Assembly: GCF_013304385.1 (NCBI RefSeq)
Contig: NZ_JAAITU010000009.1
Location: 27,128 to 91,127 of the forward strand
Length of the DNA: 64,000 bases
Reading direction: 5' to 3'
From: Blautia glucerasea
GTDB taxonomy: Bacteria > Bacillota > Clostridia > Lachnospirales > Lachnospiraceae
The translations under genes and the position numbers were made by a program. Position 1 is the first letter of the stretch. Each line of letters starts with the position of its first letter. Positions 61,056 to 64,000 of this stretch are shown in pieces. The notes below the pieces were generated by a model, which did not search any database, was not told the DNA's origin, and worked only from the letters and a program-made list of their open reading frames with translations.

Positions 61056-62710
61056 TTATCTTCTTTGCGTCCCTTTCTTGACCGGATGAACAGCACAATG
61101 GCAAGAATCATCAGCGCATCACCTACGATGGTGAAGATCACTGTACCCATGCCACCGGTTGCCGGCAGGAACGGGATCTTTGTATCCTTCAGGGTAACTG
61201 CAACATAAGCGGTCTTATTCTGATCGATACCACAGGTCCAGGCACCTGCATTGTCCAGTGCTGTACCCTTTTCATCCTTTGCAGTTACAGACTTGATAGT
61301 GCCAGTCAGCTTGCCTTCTGCATTTGTCTCAGGAGTAATCTTAAATGTTACAGATCCATGGTTACGGAAGTATCCGGAAGGTGCTTTTGTCTCTTCAAGA
61401 ACATACTCAACATTTGCATCCAGACCTTTGATATTGAAGGTACCCTGATCATTGGTTGTCAGCTGATCGGTAGCCCCGGCAGCACGCTGATCCTTTGCCA
61501 GTGTATAGGTGCCTTTTGCAGTTGCATCTTCAATAAATTTCAGCTTTGTACCATTATCCTTACGCTTCACACTGAATACTGCGTTGGAAAGAACATCGTT
61601 ATCACTATTCTTTTTGGTCAGGTTCAGACCATATGTATATACCTTCTGCTTGCCATCTCCCGGGATTTCTTCATCACTTGCGTCACTGTCTGTGTAAGGA
61701 TCCGTTCCGTAAATCAGTGCCGGTTTATTGGTGTTTCCCGTTGCTATACTTGCAGATTCCATAAGGACTGCATCATATGTTATTTTTACTGTTGCATATG
61801 GATAAGCTCCACCATCGCAGAACAGTGTCTGATATTTTGAAGACATATCAACGGTAAGTACACCATTGCCATCCAGTGTAGGAGTAAACTGACCTGTAAG
61901 ATCGGTTTCTGTTCCATTTGCTTTCACACCATACACCTTCACTGTATTTTGCTTAATCTCCAGATTCGTAGGAGTATCCTTTACTTTAAATGTGGTATGG
62001 GTTGCATTTGCCGGATAATGGGGCACATCAGCAGTAACTGTGTAAGAGAGAGTATCACCGATGGCCGCAGTTGTTTCATCAATAGGTGTCTGTAAAGCAG
62101 TGCCTTTCTTTCCTGTGATCTTTTTATCAACGCTTAACGGATTGCCTTTCAGCACAGCGCCCTCTCCTTCCAGTATCCAGCCGTTTGGATCTGTAGTATT
62201 GGCCTTTGCATTCACACTTACCAACATGTTCAGGAATGTCATATCTGTACAGGATGCCATTACCAGATAAGATCCAATGGGCAGATTTGCTGTTGCCGTT
62301 GTCTTGTCACTGCTTACAGCCCAAGTTGCGCTGTATGCAGTTTTGGAAGCTGCTGCTGCCAGCTGATTAACAATGTTATCCTGCTCTGTGGCGATTGTAC
62401 CAGTTGTAATCAGTTTACTGATGTCTTCAATTACAGCATCTTCTGTCTTGCCTCCAGTTGCAAGGACAGCCTTTGCCCAGTCTGTCAGCTGATAAGTCAG
62501 TTCATTGGCAGCTGTATCAAACTTGGTTTTGATCACCTGATAGGTTGCAAATGTAACCGTCTTGTCTGCCGGCAGACCTGTGATAGTCACATTAGTGCTA
62601 TTGGTATTTTCCCCACTGTTCAGGGCAGCTGCCTGCACACTTGTGCCCAGCCCCAGGGTCATTACCAGGGCCAGGATGATCGTCATTACCTTTTTCCACA
62701 TCTTTCTCAT
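61052..62710 (-). CDS. Major pilin (fimbrial isopeptide-forming) subunit
   Basis: 552 residues. Signal peptide (1-28, ending VQAAA), three Ig-like/Cna-B domains, an E-box-like VEYVLEETKAPSGY near 465-480 and the sorting signal LPATG at 515-519, followed by a membrane helix and RSRKGRKEDK tail. A basic residue in YPANATHTTFKVKD may supply the pilin-motif lysine. An AAGGAGG box precedes the ATG, which overlaps the upstream stop as ATGA. It forms the pilus shaft with the downstream sortase. Confidence 0.92.
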   Translation of the reverse strand: MRKMWKKVMTIILALVMTLGLGTSVQAAALNSGENTNSTNVTITGLPADKTVTFATYQVIKTKFDTAANELTYQLTDWAKAVLATGGKTEDAVIEDISKLITTGTIATEQDNIVNQLAAAASKTAYSATWAVSSDKTTATANLPIGSYLVMASCTDMTFLNMLVSVNAKANTTDPNGWILEGEGAVLKGNPLSVDKKITGKKGTALQTPIDETTAAIGDTLSYTVTADVPHYPANATHTTFKVKDTPTNLEIKQNTVKVYGVKANGTETDLTGQFTPTLDGNGVLTVDMSSKYQTLFCDGGAYPYATVKITYDAVLMESASIATGNTNKPALIYGTDPYTDSDASDEEIPGDGKQKVYTYGLNLTKKNSDNDVLSNAVFSVKRKDNGTKLKFIEDATAKGTYTLAKDQRAAGATDQLTTNDQGTFNIKGLDANVEYVLEETKAPSGYFRNHGSVTFKITPETNAEGKLTGTIKSVTAKDEKGTALDNAGAWTCGIDQNKTAYVAVTLKDTKIPFLPATGGMGTVIFTIVGDALMILAIVLFIRSRKGRKEDK

Positions 62711-64000
62711 ATTAAATTCCTCCTTTTTTTGCTATACAGATACACTGCTGTAAGCATCATTCCTGTTCCAAAAAGCATTTCCCACCAGATGCCCCGTCCG
62801 CCTGTCTTAGGCAGCGAATAAATGCAGGAATCTGTAAGTTCAAAGGAAATACTATATTTCAAAGGTACCTCAGGTACCAGTGAATCCGGGTCTTTTTCAC
62901 TGTCATCTACCCTGCACGAAATGGACATTTTATCCAGATCAGCAACCGGATCCAGTGGATCTCCTGTTATTTCGTCTGTGATCCTCTCCAGAGAAATGGT
63001 GGGATCATAACATTTTGTCTTGTCTTTATAAGCAATGGTCAGCTTCAGGATTCCTTTATTCAGGAAATATCCGCTGGGGGCTTTTGTTTCTTTTACATAA
63101 TACACAGCCCCTGTGCCTGCCTCCAGACCTGTGATGGTGCCATTTCCCTGCTGGTCCGTCTTCATCGTGATCCCGGCAGGAACCTTGCAGTCCTTATCTT
63201 TATACAAGGTAAATACTGCATTGGAAAGAGGCTCCCCTTCACTGCCTTTCTTGCTCAGACAGATCTCATAATTGATCTGGGTGTTCCATACAGCAAACTT
63301 TCTGGTCTGATCCTCTGCTGTACTATCTGATCTACGGGTCATTACAAAGCCCGGAAGAGAATTGCCTTCTCCATCCTTTGCTGTCTCTTTAAAGTCATAA
63401 CGGATCACCCCGTTTGCTCCTTCTGCCTGCATCGGCTGGTTCTGGATCAGCCAGCGTATGGTCTTGTTTCCTTTATCCTGGGATGCTGCCACCGTTGTAG
63501 GAATCTGCGATGGTGCTCCTTCTGTCTTGCTGTAAGGCCTTGCTATTCCCTCTGCCTGTGCTGTTACCCTGCCGGAAGCAATCTTCGCAGTGTAGGTGGC
63601 AGCCGGGTAACTTACTGCATCTTCCCCGGTTCCGGTGGAGCCTGTTATTTCAAACAGGACGGATGCCTGATCCGGGATGCTGGTGGTCTGCGCCCAGTTC
63701 TTTTCTATGGAAAGATCCAGATAATACAAACCGCAGTCCCAATGATTGGTCACATACTCCCAGGATACCATGTTGGTAAGTCCAGGAAGGGTAATGCCGC
63801 TGCCATGATTGGCGATCACTGTACGCTTCATGGCTGCTGCACCCTGATCCGCAGTATCTGTGCCCTGGTATTCCGGAAGGGCTTTGTCTGTATCCCTTCC
63901 CGGCTGGGTCAGGGTATTCTTTGTATCCTCTCTTTCAGGTGTGATGCTCAGTCTTTCAAAGGGAAGAACCCTGGTTCCTCCTGTAACAGCATAATCATCA
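62707..64000 (-). CDS. LPKTG minor pilin / pilus adhesin, N-terminus outside window
   Basis: About 431 C-terminal residues are visible and the frame stays open to base 64000, so the start lies beyond the edge; internal ATG codons such as 63831 are not the true start. SpaA/Cna-B domains are visible (AVFTLYKDKDCKVPAGITM, YYVKETKAPSGYFLNKG), and the C-terminus has YSLPKTGG, a hydrophobic helix and KKRRNLI. It is the first visible gene of the pilus operon and probably the tip or base subunit. Confidence 0.88.
   Translation of the reverse strand, partial: DDYAVTGGTRVLPFERLSITPEREDTKNTLTQPGRDTDKALPEYQGTDTADQGAAAMKRTVIANHGSGITLPGLTNMVSWEYVTNHWDCGLYYLDLSIEKNWAQTTSIPDQASVLFEITGSTGTGEDAVSYPAATYTAKIASGRVTAQAEGIARPYSKTEGAPSQIPTTVAASQDKGNKTIRWLIQNQPMQAEGANGVIRYDFKETAKDGEGNSLPGFVMTRRSDSTAEDQTRKFAVWNTQINYEICLSKKGSEGEPLSNAVFTLYKDKDCKVPAGITMKTDQQGNGTITGLEAGTGAVYYVKETKAPSGYFLNKGILKLTIAYKDKTKCYDPTISLERITDEITGDPLDPVADLDKMSISCRVDDSEKDPDSLVPEVPLKYSISFELTDSCIYSLPKTGGRGIWWEMLFGTGMMLTAVYLYSKKRRNLI

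Overview
The window looks like a chromosomal segment of a gut Lachnospiraceae bacterium, close to Blautia. The reasons are moderate GC, Gram-positive style AGGAGG ribosome binding sites, LPxTG pilins with a class C sortase, YesM/YesN-type two-component pairs, and many sugar ABC systems with ROK, LacI and DeoR regulators. No rRNA, tRNA, CRISPR array, prophage or intact insertion sequence was seen. Species assignment is inference.

Layout, left to right. (1) 1-12.4 kb, minus strand: a six-gene operon of MoxR ATPase, DUF58 protein, TgpA-like transglutaminase membrane protein (catalytic Cys replaced by Asp), a DUF4430 surface protein, a giant 2031-residue beta-propeller/cadherin-like surface protein, and a BspA-like leucine-rich protein cut by the window edge. 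(2) 12.4-18.7 kb: a repeat-rich spacer, a type I pullulanase, and a response regulator/histidine kinase pair. (3) 18.7-22.1 kb: a ROK kinase, alsK and alsE (D-allose catabolism), preceded by the broken 3' end of a sugar permease gene. (4) 22.1-24 kb: a secreted repeat protein. (5) 24.2-28.4 kb: the phosphate operon pstSCAB-phoU. (6) 28.6-31.2 kb: an Rpn-family nuclease, an Rrf2 regulator and cysK. (7) 31.4-42.4 kb, minus strand: a PfkB kinase and a ribose-type ABC transporter, followed by a DeoR regulator, FGGY kinase, a creatinase-like M24 protein, a class II aldolase and a PHP phosphoesterase. (8) 43.2-44.7 kb, plus strand: a VOC protein and a LacI regulator. (9) 45-48.3 kb: a secreted SH3-like protein, udp, rpiB and a small type I toxin-antitoxin locus. 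(10) 48.3-50.9 kb: an SGNH esterase, a ferredoxin-nitroreductase and an acetoacetate-decarboxylase family protein. (11) 51-60 kb, minus strand: a sugar ABC system, YesM/YesN pair, GH42-like glycosidase and iron alcohol dehydrogenase. (12) 60.2-64 kb: a sortase-assembled pilus operon running off the right edge.

How the genes fit together. Three separated promoters (alsE 21.8 kb, PfkB/ABC 42.6 kb, rpiB 47.7 kb) each carry a near-palindrome starting GCGTAAAC just downstream of the -10 box. With alsE, alsK, an RpiB/AlsI-type isomerase and a LacI regulator present, this looks like a dispersed D-allose (or related hexose) regulon.

The most interesting small system is at 47.9-48.2 kb. A 31-residue membrane peptide is encoded on the plus strand, and a roughly 70-nt RNA is predicted to be made convergently from a consensus promoter. 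They share a bidirectional terminator and a 16-nt direct repeat, as in Fst/par type I toxin-antitoxin loci. A second copy of the antitoxin unit, without a toxin, forms the leader of udp 1.2 kb away. Three copies of a 130-181 bp multi-hairpin element and two copies of a 71-bp palindromic repeat are also dispersed through the window.
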